Source of the DNA: Sphingopyxis sp. | GTDB taxonomy: Bacteria; Pseudomonadota; Alphaproteobacteria; Sphingomonadales; Sphingomonadaceae | Length of the DNA stretch: 58,851 nucleotides | Direction: 5' to 3' | Assembly (NCBI GenBank): GCA_016463225.1 | Contig: JAEMRT010000021.1 | Location: 1 to 58,851, forward strand | Shown: positions 17,273-25,141 of the stretch, one piece after another | How the letters are laid out: each line of letters opens with the position of its first letter | Position numbering within the stretch: position 1 is the first letter of the stretch | The notes under the pieces: generated by a model | What the model saw: only the letters and a program-made list of their open reading frames with translations | What the model was told of the DNA's origin: nothing | Databases searched by the model: none | Made by a program: the position numbers and the translations under genes

Positions 17273-17290
17273 CCGCCTTCGCGAAGGCGG
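17273..17290. terminator. 18-base perfect palindrome between convergent genes
   Basis: Bases 17273-17290 are a perfect GC-rich palindrome between the stops of the pterin SDR and the aldehyde dehydrogenase. No T-run follows on either strand, so intrinsic termination is possible but not certain. Confidence 0.4.
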
Positions 17291-17297
17291 CGATCGA

Positions 17298-18731
17298 TCA
17301 ATAAATATGCACCGCCTTGGTGACCAGATAGCCATCCAGCCCCTCTGGCCCGCTCTCGCTGCCGAAGCCCGATTCCTTGATTCCGCCGAACGGCGTGTCG
17401 AGGGTCGAGATGACGAAGCTGTTCACGCCGACCATCCCGCTTTCGATGCTGTCGACGATACGGTTGATGCGGCGGCCGTTCTCGGTGAAAGCGAACGCCG
17501 CGAGGCCGTAGGGTAGCCGGTTCGCCTGCTCCAATGCCTCTTCCTCGGTTCCGAACGGACGAATCAGCGCCATCGGACCAAAGGGTTCATTGTTCATCGC
17601 ATCGGCGTCGATCGGCACGTCGGCAATCGCGGTCGGCTGGAAGAAATAGCCGTCGCCGGTCGCTTCACCACCCGCGATGACGCGCGCGCCCTTCGCCTTG
17701 GCATCGGCGACCATTGCCTCCAGCGCGGGGACGCGGCGTGCGTTGGCGAGCGGGCCCATCTGGGTGTCGGCCTCGAGCCCGCTGCCGATCTTTACCTTCG
17801 CGGTGCGTGTCGCAAAGCCCTTTACGAAGGCGTCGTAGATGCCTTCTTGCACATAGAAGCGCGTCGGCGAGATGCAGACCTGCCCAGCGTTGCGGAATTT
17901 CTGCGTCACGACCTTGTCGAGCGTGGCTTCGAGGTCACAATCGTCGAAGATCAGCACCGGGGCGTGGCCACCAAGCTCCATAGTAATCCGTTTCACCCCG
18001 TCGGCGGCGAGCTTCATCAGATGCTTGCCGACCGCGGTCGATCCGGTGAAACTGACCTTACGGATCACCGGGCTGGCGAGCAGATGCCGGCTGATCCTGT
18101 CGGGATCGCCGTAAACGAGCTGGACGACGTCGCCCGGGATGCCCGCGTCGGCGATGCAGCGCATGATCGCGCTCGTGCATCCCGGGGTTTCTTCAGGCGC
18201 CTTCGCGATCACGACGCAGCCCGCGGCGAGCGCCGGGGCGATCTTCTTGACCATCAGATTGACCGGGAAGTTCCACGGGCTGAAGCCCGCGACCGGTCCG
18301 ACCGGCTGGCGCAGCACCATCGTGCGCTGCCCCGCCGGACGTTGGAGCACGCGGCCCTCGATGCGCTTGCCCTGCTCGGCAAAATAATCGAACAGCCCCG
18401 CCGCCGACAGCACTTCACCGCGCGCCTCGGCGATCGGCTTGCCCTGTTCGAGCGTCAGCAGCGTCGCGATATGCTCGACGCGCTCACGGATGAGGACGGC
18501 AGCCTTGTGCATCAGCGCGGCGCGCTCGTCGAAACTCTTGGCGCGCCACACCGGCCAGCCCCGCTCCGCCGCCGCGAGCGCCTCGTCGAGATCGGCGATG
18601 GTCGCGACCGGCAGTTCGGCGATCGCGCCCGCGGTCGCGGGGTTATAGACCGACCGCCCCTCGCGCCCTTCGCCGCTCCGCCACGCGCCATTGATGAAAA
18701 GCTGGAGGTCGGCGTCGTAGGTGGGGGTCAT
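17298..18731 (-). CDS. NAD(P)-dependent aldehyde dehydrogenase, succinate-semialdehyde type
   Basis: A 477-residue cytoplasmic aldehyde dehydrogenase. Key segments are GFSPWNFPVNL, SFTGSTAVGK, the general-base Glu in MELGGHAP and the catalytic Cys in NAGQVCISPTR. The last group resembles GabD-type succinate-semialdehyde dehydrogenases, but alpha-ketoglutaric-semialdehyde and other substrates remain possible. No gabT lies beside it. An intergenic inverted repeat lies immediately upstream. Confidence 0.88.
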   Translation of the reverse strand: MTPTYDADLQLFINGAWRSGEGREGRSVYNPATAGAIAELPVATIADLDEALAAAERGWPVWRAKSFDERAALMHKAAVLIRERVEHIATLLTLEQGKPIAEARGEVLSAAGLFDYFAEQGKRIEGRVLQRPAGQRTMVLRQPVGPVAGFSPWNFPVNLMVKKIAPALAAGCVVIAKAPEETPGCTSAIMRCIADAGIPGDVVQLVYGDPDRISRHLLASPVIRKVSFTGSTAVGKHLMKLAADGVKRITMELGGHAPVLIFDDCDLEATLDKVVTQKFRNAGQVCISPTRFYVQEGIYDAFVKGFATRTAKVKIGSGLEADTQMGPLANARRVPALEAMVADAKAKGARVIAGGEATGDGYFFQPTAIADVPIDADAMNNEPFGPMALIRPFGTEEEALEQANRLPYGLAAFAFTENGRRINRIVDSIESGMVGVNSFVISTLDTPFGGIKESGFGSESGPEGLDGYLVTKAVHIY

Positions 18732-18755
18732 GGTAGAGCTTTCATTCTAGAGCTT

Positions 18756-18840
18756 CGTCATTGCGAGCGAAGCGAAGCAATCCAGGGCGGTTGACGCGGG
18801 CTTTGGATGGCCGCGTCGCTTCGCTCCTCGCAATGGCGAT
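18756..18840. repeat. Imperfect intergenic inverted repeat (GCGAGCGAAGCGAAGC type)
   Basis: The left arm, around 18756-18785, carries the core GCGAGCGAAGCGAAGC, and the right arm, around 18806-18838, carries its near-complement. Together they form a long imperfect hairpin between the start of the aldehyde dehydrogenase gene and the end of the TIGR02466-type oxygenase gene. Elements with this core are widespread, mostly intergenic, in alphaproteobacteria (family knowledge). Confidence 0.7.
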
Positions 18841-18856
18841 GGTGATATAGTCGCGC

Positions 18857-19456
18857 TCAGCGATAGTTAAAGCTGATGCTGATCCGCTCGCCCTTGCCCG
18901 CATGCGGCATCACTTCGTGGCGCAGCCAGCTTTCCCACAGGAACACCCGCCCCGCGGCGGGCTCGGCATAGACGAAGGGCAGCAGATGCTCGGGCGCATC
19001 GTCGGTGCGCCCCGGCGCCGCCATCAGCATCGCGAGGCGCGGATCCTCCAGCTTCAGCGCCCCCGATCCCGGTGGAACCAAGACATAGAAGGTGCCCGAC
19101 ACGATGCTGTGCGGGTGGATATGGCCACTGTGCGTGCCGCCCGGTTTCAGGACATTGACCCACAGGCTGTCGAGCTTCAGCGGTTTGGCGAGGTCGAAAT
19201 GCGCCGCCTTCGCGAAGGCCTTCACTTCCTTGTCGAGCAGGCGCTTAAGATCATGAAACGCCGGGTCTCGCTCGGGCAGGTCGTTCAGGCTGGCGTAGCT
19301 GGTATAGCCCTTATAGCCATGCTCGCGGCTCCAGGCGCGCCCCGCGCCGTCCTCTTCGGCGAACAGGCGGCTGCTGTCCTCCAGCTCGGCGAGCAGGTCG
19401 GGGGTACCGATGTCGGCTTCGTAGAAAGTTGTGGCGAACAGCGAACGAACGGGCAT
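18857..19456 (-). CDS. TIGR02466-type putative 2OG-Fe(II) oxygenase
   Basis: A 199-residue protein with the double-stranded beta-helix pattern of the family: HSGHIHPHSIVSGTFY carries candidate iron ligands, and FLWESWLRHEVMPH supplies the distal His. Its function is unknown, and phage and bacterial members are thought to hydroxylate proteins or small molecules. I chose the ATG at 19456, giving MPVRSLFATTFYE, a typical start for the family; the longer frame is shadow of the divergent lactonase gene. It is divergent from the SMP-30 gene with 46 bases between starts. Confidence 0.82.
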   Translation of the reverse strand: MPVRSLFATTFYEADIGTPDLLAELEDSSRLFAEEDGAGRAWSREHGYKGYTSYASLNDLPERDPAFHDLKRLLDKEVKAFAKAAHFDLAKPLKLDSLWVNVLKPGGTHSGHIHPHSIVSGTFYVLVPPGSGALKLEDPRLAMLMAAPGRTDDAPEHLLPFVYAEPAAGRVFLWESWLRHEVMPHAGKGERISISFNYR

Positions 19457-19502
19457 GATGGCCGCAAAGCACAGCCAATGTGGACAAGCAAGGGAGTCGA
19501 GG

Positions 19503-20423
19503 ATGGCCGAGTTCGAATTGATCGCCGACGGATTGCGCTTCCCCGAGGCTCCCGTGGTAATGGACGACGGCAGCGTCATCGTCGTCGAGATCGAGGCGGG
19601 CCGGATCACGCGCTGCTGGCCCGGCGGCAGGAAAGAGGTCATCGCGACCCCCGGCGGCGGCCCCAACGGCTTGGCGATCGGCCCCGATGGCAAGCTCTAT
19701 TGCTGCAACAACGGCGGTTTCAACTATGCCGAAGCGGACGGCTATCTGACCCCGCACGGCATCGCCGACGATTATTCGGGCGGCCGGATCGAGCGCATCG
19801 ACATCGACACCGGCGCGGTCGAAACCCTCTACAAATCAGGCGATCATGGCGTCGTCCTGCGCGGACCCAACGACATCGTCTTCGACGGCCACGGCGGCTT
19901 CTGGTTCACCGATCATGGCAAGGTCGACTATGCTAGGCGCTGCCACGACATCGTCGGCATTTTTTACGCCAAGGCCGATGGCAGTTTCATCGAGGAAGTC
20001 ATCTTCCCGTCGAACAACCCTAATGGCGTCGGCCTGTCGCCCGACGGCGACGCGCTTTACGCCGCCGAAACATACACTTGCCGCCTGATGAAGTTCAACA
20101 TCATCGCCCCCGGCAAGGTCGCCGCCGACGCTGGCCCCGGCGGCCCCGGCATCCCGCTCTATCGCCCTGCGGGCTATAAATTCTTCGACAGCCTGGCGGT
20201 GGAGGCATCGGGCAATATCTGCATCGCGACGATCGGCGAATGCGGCATTTCGGTCGTCGGCCCCGACGGGTCGCTCGTCGAATTTGTCGTGACCGACGAT
20301 ATTTTCACCACCAACATCGCGTTCGGCGGACCCGACCGGCAGGATGCCTATGTCACCCTGTCAGGGACCGGGCGGCTGGTAAAGACGCGCTGGCCCAGAC
20401 CGGGGCTGCAACTGCAATATTGA
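19503..20423 (+). CDS. SMP-30/gluconolactonase/LRE-family protein
   Basis: A 306-residue six-bladed beta-propeller hydrolase. Metal-site residues are seen in FPEAPVV (first Glu), GPNDIVFDGHGGFWFTDHG (Asn and Asp in the second site) and LSPDGDALYAAET. The family hydrolyses sugar lactones or organophosphate-like esters and needs a divalent ion. No sugar dehydrogenase is beside it, so the substrate is open. There is no signal peptide. The stop codon overlaps the operator of the downstream toxin-antitoxin pair. Confidence 0.85.
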   Translation: MAEFELIADGLRFPEAPVVMDDGSVIVVEIEAGRITRCWPGGRKEVIATPGGGPNGLAIGPDGKLYCCNNGGFNYAEADGYLTPHGIADDYSGGRIERIDIDTGAVETLYKSGDHGVVLRGPNDIVFDGHGGFWFTDHGKVDYARRCHDIVGIFYAKADGSFIEEVIFPSNNPNGVGLSPDGDALYAAETYTCRLMKFNIIAPGKVAADAGPGGPGIPLYRPAGYKFFDSLAVEASGNICIATIGECGISVVGPDGSLVEFVVTDDIFTTNIAFGGPDRQDAYVTLSGTGRLVKTRWPRPGLQLQY

Positions 20424-20455
20424 CTTAGCTAATCGGCTTAGCTAAGTTAGCCATC
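20420..20455 (+). promoter_or_regulatory. Toxin-antitoxin promoter/operator with 10-base perfect inverted repeat
   Basis: Arms at 20423-20432 and 20438-20447 are exact reverse complements with a 5-base spacer, and each contains the self-complementary octamer TTAGCTAA. A TTGACT hexamer at 20420-20425 and TAAGTT at 20443-20448 are 17 bases apart and could be -35 and -10 boxes; the second is weak. The dyad would cover both, as expected for autorepression by the antitoxin. With this promoter, transcription would start at or just before the antitoxin ATG. Confidence 0.65.
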
Positions 20456-20713
20456 ATGACAGTCGTTACTATTCACGAAGCCAAGACGAATCTGTCGCGC
20501 CTGATCGCCCGTGTCCTCGCGGGCGAAGAGGTGACGATCGCGCGCGGCAAGGAACCGGTGGTGAAGCTGATGCCGGTCAACGCACCGCCCAAGGCGAAGC
20601 GCGTGCTGGGCACCTTGAAAGGCAAGATCGATCTCGATGCCGGTTTTTGGGACCCTCTGCCAGAAGAGGATCTGGCGCTGTGGAACGGCGAAGATAGTCC
20701 ACAGGCGCAATGA
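20456..20713 (+). CDS. Phd/YefM-family antitoxin
   Basis: An 85-residue antitoxin. The N-terminal half VTIHEAKTNLSRLIARVLAGEEV is the Phd/YefM DNA-binding fold (given here in overlapping parts: HEAKTNLSRL, then GEEVTIARGKEPVVKL). The C-terminal tail is acidic and Trp-containing and should wrap the toxin. It probably represses its own promoter by binding the palindrome just upstream. There is no Shine-Dalgarno sequence before the ATG, which fits a leaderless message. The 3' end overlaps the toxin gene by 4 bases. Confidence 0.9.
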   Translation: MTVVTIHEAKTNLSRLIARVLAGEEVTIARGKEPVVKLMPVNAPPKAKRVLGTLKGKIDLDAGFWDPLPEEDLALWNGEDSPQAQ

Positions 20714-21096
20714 ACCTGCTGCTCGACACGCACGCGCTGATCTGGGCTGCCAATGAACCGAGAAAATTGCCGGATGCCGTGAGGTCCGCCATCGAAGACC
20801 CGGACAATCATATCTGGATCAGCGCGGTCTCCGCCATCGAGGTGGCGATCAAATTCCGGATCGGAAAACTGGAAGGTGCCGACGAGCTTGCCGAGCGCTT
20901 CGAAACCGTCATCACGGGTTTTGGTTTTGACCAACTTCCCATTTCTGTGGCTCATGCCAGTCTGGCAGGCCTGCTGCCGTTCGATCATCGCGACCCGTTC
21001 GACCGCATGTTGATCGCTCAATCGCAGATCGAGCAATTTGCGCTGGTCTCGAACGAAAAGCTGTTCGACCAGTTCGGCGTCATCCGTTTCTGGTAG
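20710..21096 (+). CDS. PIN-domain toxin (VapC-type ribonuclease)
   Basis: A 128-residue PIN-domain RNase. Acidic residues for metal binding are present: Asp6 in LLLDTHALIW, the Glu in SAIEVAIK, and Asp residues in DPFDRMLIAQ. The C-terminal sequence LVSNEKLFDQFGV is typical of type II VapC/PhdYefM partners. It should cleave RNA, often tRNA, when the labile antitoxin is lost. Nothing looks degenerate, so the pair is probably active. Confidence 0.92.
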   Translation: MNLLLDTHALIWAANEPRKLPDAVRSAIEDPDNHIWISAVSAIEVAIKFRIGKLEGADELAERFETVITGFGFDQLPISVAHASLAGLLPFDHRDPFDRMLIAQSQIEQFALVSNEKLFDQFGVIRFW

Positions 21097-21107
21097 GAGG
21101 CCTTCCC

Positions 21108-21797
21108 ATGCACCGCGAAACCCACGCTGCAAGCCGCATCGGCTGGCTGCGCGCCGCGATCCTGGGCGCCAACGACGGGATCGTGTCGACCGCCAGCCTG
21201 ATCGCGGGGGTCGCCGCGGCCGGGGCATCAGCCTCTACGATCCTTGTCACCGGCACCGCCGGGCTCGTCGCCGGGGCGATGTCGATGGCCGCGGGCGAAT
21301 ATGTCTCGGTCAGCTCGCAGGGCGATGCCGAAAAGGCCGACATCGCCAAGGAGAAGCGCGAGCTCGCGACCGTTCCCGAACTGGAGCTCGAAGAGCTGAC
21401 CCAAATCTATCAGCAACGCGGGCTCGATCGCCCGCTCGCCGAGCAGGTCGCGGCGCAATTGACCGAACACAACGCACTCGACAGCCATTTGCGCGACGAG
21501 CTGGGCCTGACCAGCGAACTGGCGGCGCGTCCGATTCAGGCGGCGGCCGCATCGGCGGCGAGTTTCACCGTTGGCGCCGCACTTCCGCTCGCGATTGTCT
21601 TGATCGTTTCAGGCCCGTCGCTACCGTGGATCGTTTCGGCGGCCTCGCTACTTTTTCTCGCCGTCCTGGGAGCCCTCGGCGCGTGGGCGGGCAAAGCGCC
21701 GATCGCGCGCGCCGTCATGCGCGTCGGTTTCTGGGGCGCCATCGCCATGGCGGTGACGATGGCGATCGGATCGCTGTTCGGGACGACGGTCGGCTAA
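21108..21797 (+). CDS. VIT/CCC1-family metal transporter
   Basis: A 229-residue inner-membrane protein of the VIT1/CCC1 family, which moves Fe(II) or Mn(II). It begins with the conserved RIGWLRAAILGANDGIVSTAS region in pieces (ILGANDGIVS), has AGAMSMAAGEYVSVSSQ, a charged cytoplasmic middle with many Glu, and three hydrophobic C-terminal segments. TAGGAGG sits just ahead of the start. Its stop codon overlaps the stop of the convergent DUF488 gene. Confidence 0.92.
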   Translation: MHRETHAASRIGWLRAAILGANDGIVSTASLIAGVAAAGASASTILVTGTAGLVAGAMSMAAGEYVSVSSQGDAEKADIAKEKRELATVPELELEELTQIYQQRGLDRPLAEQVAAQLTEHNALDSHLRDELGLTSELAARPIQAAAASAASFTVGAALPLAIVLIVSGPSLPWIVSAASLLFLAVLGALGAWAGKAPIARAVMRVGFWGAIAMAVTMAIGSLFGTTVG

Positions 21798-22177
21798 CGC
21801 TGGAGCAACCATTCAAGCAGCGCGACGGCATTGTTTCGCTTCTCGCTTTTCGCGGCGTACAGCAAGGTCACCGGCCCCGCCGCAGTGGCAGCATCGAGCA
21901 CGAACAGCGCCGCCCGCATCTCTTCGCCGCCCACATCGAGTTCGGCGAAATAGGCGCGCCGGAACGCATCCCACGCGGCGTCCGATTCCGCCGTTTCGCC
22001 ATGATAGGCTTTGCGCAAGACGTCGCTTGGCGACAACGGCCTCAGCCACGCCGCCAGCGCCGCTTTTTCCTTCGACACCCCGCGCGGCCACAGCCGGTCC
22101 ACGAGGAAGCGCGCGCCGTCGCCGGGGCCAGCCGGTTCGTGAATGCGTTTGACCGCGATTGTCAGCGCCGTTCCCAT
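21794..22177 (-). CDS. DUF488 protein (YeaO-like)
   Basis: A 127-residue cytoplasmic protein with the family core FLVDRLWPRGVSKE, LRPLSPSDVLRKAYH and LLYAAKSEKRNNAVALLEWL. The function of YeaO is unknown. I chose ATG at 22177 because it gives the usual start (MGTALTIAVKRIHEP); the longer frame overlaps the DUF2855 gene antisense. The last four bases are shared with the end of the VIT gene on the other strand. Confidence 0.88.
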   Translation of the reverse strand: MGTALTIAVKRIHEPAGPGDGARFLVDRLWPRGVSKEKAALAAWLRPLSPSDVLRKAYHGETAESDAAWDAFRRAYFAELDVGGEEMRAALFVLDAATAAGPVTLLYAAKSEKRNNAVALLEWLLQR

Positions 22178-22234
22178 CTGTATGACTATCGGCCATCTCG
22201 CAATCGCGGGCAAGACAATCGGAGGGGTCCGGAC

Positions 22235-23338
22235 ATGAGCAGAACGAGCTGGGCGATCGACATCGATCGCGACAATATCACGCAAGCCCGGTTGGTTACC
22301 GACCCCGACGCGCCGCTCGCATCGGGCCAGGTGCGCGTGCATGTCGACAGCTATGCGATGACCGCCAACAACATCACCTATGCCGTATTCGGCAAGCCCG
22401 CGGGGCTGTTCGGCAACGACCAGGGCTATTGGGACTTCTTCACCGAACCGGGCAGGCCGGGCCGCTTGCCGGTGTGGGGTTTCGCAACCGTGACCGAAAG
22501 CGCCGCCGAAGGCGTATCCGTCGGCGATCGCTTCTACGGCTATTATCCGATGGCGAGCGATGCCGTGCTCACCGTCGGCAAGGCTGGACCCGGGGGCTTC
22601 ACCGACATCACTCCGCGCCGCACCACCCTGCCGCCGATCTACAACAATTATCAGCGGATCGAGGCGCTGCCCGACTATCGCCCTGCCGACCATGATTATT
22701 GGCCGGTATTCCGTCCTTTGTTCCTCACCGGCTGGCTCATCGCCGACCAGTTCGAGGATGAAGGCGATTATGGCGTCCAGCAGATCCTGATCGCCAGCGC
22801 GTCGAGCAAGACCGCGATCGGGCTTGGCTTCGCGCTCAAGCAACGTACCGACCGCCCCGAAACGATCGGGCTGACCAGCGCCGCCAATGTCGATGCGCTC
22901 GCGGCGCAGGGCATTTACGACCGCGTCATCAGCTACGACCAGATCATGACGCTCAACGCGACCACCCCTGCCGCGCTGGTCGATATGGCGGGCAATGGTG
23001 CGGTGACGCGCGTCGTCCACAGCCATTTCGGCAGCCAGCTGCTGGCGTCGATCATCGTTGGCAAATCGCACTGGGACGCGCAGGCCGATGTCGAGGGGCT
23101 GCCCGGCCCGGACCGCCAGGGTTTCTTCGCCCCCGGCCGCAGCCAGAAGCGGATCGCCGACTGGGGCGGCGCGGTATTCGGGCAAAAGATCGCGGAAGCG
23201 TGGCTGGCGTTCATGGACGTTGCACCGCGGCTTGCCAGCATCGATAAACGCGGCGGCGGCGACGCGGCGCTAGCCGCCTATCAAGAGATGCTGTCGGGGC
23301 AGGCTGATCCCAAGACGGGGATCGTCGTCACCCCATGA
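22235..23338 (+). CDS. DUF2855 protein (MDR-like fold)
   Basis: A 367-residue protein of the DUF2855 family, distantly like medium-chain dehydrogenases: an N-terminal region with ANNITYAVFG and RLPVWGFATV, then a Rossmann-like half (ILIASASSKTAIGL). The function is unknown and a quinone or ketone reductase role is possible. ATG 22235 follows GGAGGGG at 22221-22227. The stop overlaps the HAD gene start (ATGA), so the two are coupled. Confidence 0.85.
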   Translation: MSRTSWAIDIDRDNITQARLVTDPDAPLASGQVRVHVDSYAMTANNITYAVFGKPAGLFGNDQGYWDFFTEPGRPGRLPVWGFATVTESAAEGVSVGDRFYGYYPMASDAVLTVGKAGPGGFTDITPRRTTLPPIYNNYQRIEALPDYRPADHDYWPVFRPLFLTGWLIADQFEDEGDYGVQQILIASASSKTAIGLGFALKQRTDRPETIGLTSAANVDALAAQGIYDRVISYDQIMTLNATTPAALVDMAGNGAVTRVVHSHFGSQLLASIIVGKSHWDAQADVEGLPGPDRQGFFAPGRSQKRIADWGGAVFGQKIAEAWLAFMDVAPRLASIDKRGGGDAALAAYQEMLSGQADPKTGIVVTP

Positions 23339-23985
23339 AATATGGCACGGTCATTTTCGATTTCGGCGGCGTCGTCACCTCATCGCCCTTCGAGGCGTTC
23401 AACCGGCTCGAGGAGGAACGTGGGCTGCCGCGCGACTTCGTGCGCCGCGTCAACGCCGCCGACCCCGACGGCAACGCATGGGCGAAGTTCGAGCGGGCCG
23501 AAATCGATGCCGCAACTTTCGACACCTTGTTCGCCGCCGAGGCGCGCGCGCTGGGGCATGAGCTTGAAGGCGAAGCGGTGCTCGCCGTGCTGGCGGGTAC
23601 GGTCCGCCCGGCAATGGTCGCGGCGCTCGACACGCTGAAAGCGAGAGGGTTCACCATCGGCTGCATCACCAACAATGTGCCCAGCGGCCAGGGCGCAGGC
23701 ATGGCGCGCAGCTTCGCCAAGGCCGAGGAGGTCGCCGCGATCATGGCCCGCTTCGACCATGTCATCGAATCGAGCAAGGTCGGCGTCCGCAAGCCCGACC
23801 CGCGGATTTACGAAATGATGTGCGAAGCGCTCGGGGTTGCGCCCGCCGCCTGCATCTATCTCGATGACCTCGGCATCAACTGCAAACCCGCGAGCCAGCT
23901 GGGCATGTACGCGATCAAGGTGACGAGCGGCGAGCAGGCGCTGGCTGATCTGTCAGCGGCGCTGGGGGTGCCGTTGGCCGGATGA
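23335..23985 (+). CDS. HAD-IA hydrolase (epoxide-hydrolase N-terminal-like phosphatase)
   Basis: A 216-residue haloacid dehalogenase-superfamily protein. Motif I is FDFGGVV (first Asp nucleophile; Gly in place of the second Asp, as in the YihX/soluble-epoxide-hydrolase N-terminal group), motif II is ITNN, the lysine motif is VGVRKPDP and motif IV is YLDDLGIN. It probably acts as a small-molecule phosphatase. Coupled to the DUF2855 gene by a 4-base overlap, so both may act on one metabolite. Confidence 0.87.
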   Translation: MKYGTVIFDFGGVVTSSPFEAFNRLEEERGLPRDFVRRVNAADPDGNAWAKFERAEIDAATFDTLFAAEARALGHELEGEAVLAVLAGTVRPAMVAALDTLKARGFTIGCITNNVPSGQGAGMARSFAKAEEVAAIMARFDHVIESSKVGVRKPDPRIYEMMCEALGVAPAACIYLDDLGINCKPASQLGMYAIKVTSGEQALADLSAALGVPLAG

Positions 23986-24042
23986 CAGGTTTCCGATCGC
24001 GCGGTGATCAGTATTTTTGGGGCAGGACACTGCCTCACGTTT

Positions 24043-24117
24043 TCGTCATCCCGGACTTGATCCGGGATCCATGGCAGCGCCGTCGTCATGGATCCCGGAT
24101 CAAGTCCGGGATGACGA
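24043..24117. repeat. Perfect 31-base inverted repeat
   Basis: Arms at 24043-24073 and 24087-24117 are exact reverse complements with a 13-base loop. The element lies between the convergent HAD and LysR genes and could form a very stable hairpin. A diverged copy occurs at 53337-53412. The CCCGGACTTGATCCGGG core is, from family knowledge, common in alphaproteobacterial intergenic regions. Confidence 0.9.
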
Positions 24118-24156
24118 TGAAAAAGGTCAGCTTCCGGTCGAAACCCACCGCTCTGC

Positions 24157-25050
24157 TCAGCCTCCCACCTCAGCAAGGTTGAGCTGCGCCGCGCGCGCAA
24201 AAATCTGCGTCAGCACCGGCTCGGAATCCGCAACGCGCATCGCCACCTGAAACTCGACCGGCGTGAGTGCGGGCATGCCCCCGATTTCGACGAGCGCGCC
24301 GCTCGCCACCTCGCCCCGCACCATCGGCTGCGGAAAAATGCCTATCCCCCCGCCAGCCTTGGCGATGTCGATCATCGTGCGCGCATTGTTGCACAGGTTC
24401 AGCGACTTTTGCGCGATCCGCGACGCCGCGATCGCCTCGCGCATCCGGCCGTGGATCGGCGAGTGGCTGGCGAGCGACCAGACGGGCAAGCTGGTGTCGC
24501 CGCCCGCAAACGCCGCCGCGACCGTCGGGCTGGCCAGCCACGCCAGCTCGACCTCGCCGATCGGGCTGGTCTTGAGCGCCGGATGCGCGATCGGTCCGGC
24601 GGCAAAGGCGATGTCGGTGCGCCCGGTCAACAGCTGCTGGATCAGGTTCGCGGTCAGATCGATTTCGATCTCGAGCCCGACATTGGGCATATCGGTTTTC
24701 AGCCCCGCGACGAAGGCGGGCAGGCAACTCGCCGCGGCGATCTCGCCCGCACCGATCCGCACCACCCCGCTCGCCTCGCCATAACCGCCGCTGCCGAGCA
24801 GCGCATATTGCATGTCGCGGAGCAGCGGATCGCAATCGCGCACCAGCTTGCGCCCCGCCGCGGTGAGCGACATTGTGCGGCCGTCGCGCCGGAACAGCGC
24901 GGTCCCCAGACGCTGCTCCAGCTCACGCATCCGCGCCGACACCGTCGGCTGGGTGGTGTTCAGCCGCTCGGCGGCGGCCGAAAACGTCCCGAGCCGATCG
25001 ATCCAGAGCAGCGTTTCGAGGTGATAGAGCGCGATGCGATTGATAGACAT
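24157..25050 (-). CDS. LysR-family transcriptional regulator
   Basis: A 297-residue LysR regulator: an N-terminal winged HTH (GTFSAAAERLNTTQPTVSARM) followed by a periplasmic-binding-like effector domain. It is divergent from the 3-oxoacid CoA-transferase operon with 91 bases between, the classic arrangement for a LysR protein controlling its neighbour. The effector may be an acyl-CoA or ketoacid; this is inference. AGGAA at 25051-25055 is its likely ribosome binding site. Confidence 0.93.
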   Translation of the reverse strand: MSINRIALYHLETLLWIDRLGTFSAAAERLNTTQPTVSARMRELEQRLGTALFRRDGRTMSLTAAGRKLVRDCDPLLRDMQYALLGSGGYGEASGVVRIGAGEIAAASCLPAFVAGLKTDMPNVGLEIEIDLTANLIQQLLTGRTDIAFAAGPIAHPALKTSPIGEVELAWLASPTVAAAFAGGDTSLPVWSLASHSPIHGRMREAIAASRIAQKSLNLCNNARTMIDIAKAGGGIGIFPQPMVRGEVASGALVEIGGMPALTPVEFQVAMRVADSEPVLTQIFARAAQLNLAEVGG

Positions 25051-25141
25051 TTCCTATGTATAATCACAAATTAGAACAATTAGAATTGATGAATTAAATA
25101 CGCCAAGGTCCGCGCGCCATAGCAATCAGGAGAGCTGTCTC
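25051..25141. promoter_or_regulatory. AT-rich divergent control region of LysR gene and CoA-transferase operon
   Basis: This gap is much richer in A and T than the flanking genes. A perfect TATAAT occurs at 25059-25064 on the + strand, and the direct repeat ATTAGAA at 25070-25076 and 25079-25085 has a 9-base period. Both may belong to a LysR-type binding site and its promoter, though no good -35 box stands at the right distance. AGGAGAG at 25129-25135 is the ribosome binding site of the CoA-transferase A gene. Confidence 0.55.

Noticed and set aside
21038..22234. Long upstream extension of the DUF2855 frame through the VIT and DUF488 genes
   Set aside because: The first 400 codons are Arg-rich shadow of VIT and antisense of DUF488; the ATG at 22235 has a strong ribosome binding site.
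24043..24117. Possible CRISPR repeat or tRNA-like hairpin
   Set aside because: There is a single inverted pair, no array of spaced direct repeats and no cloverleaf.
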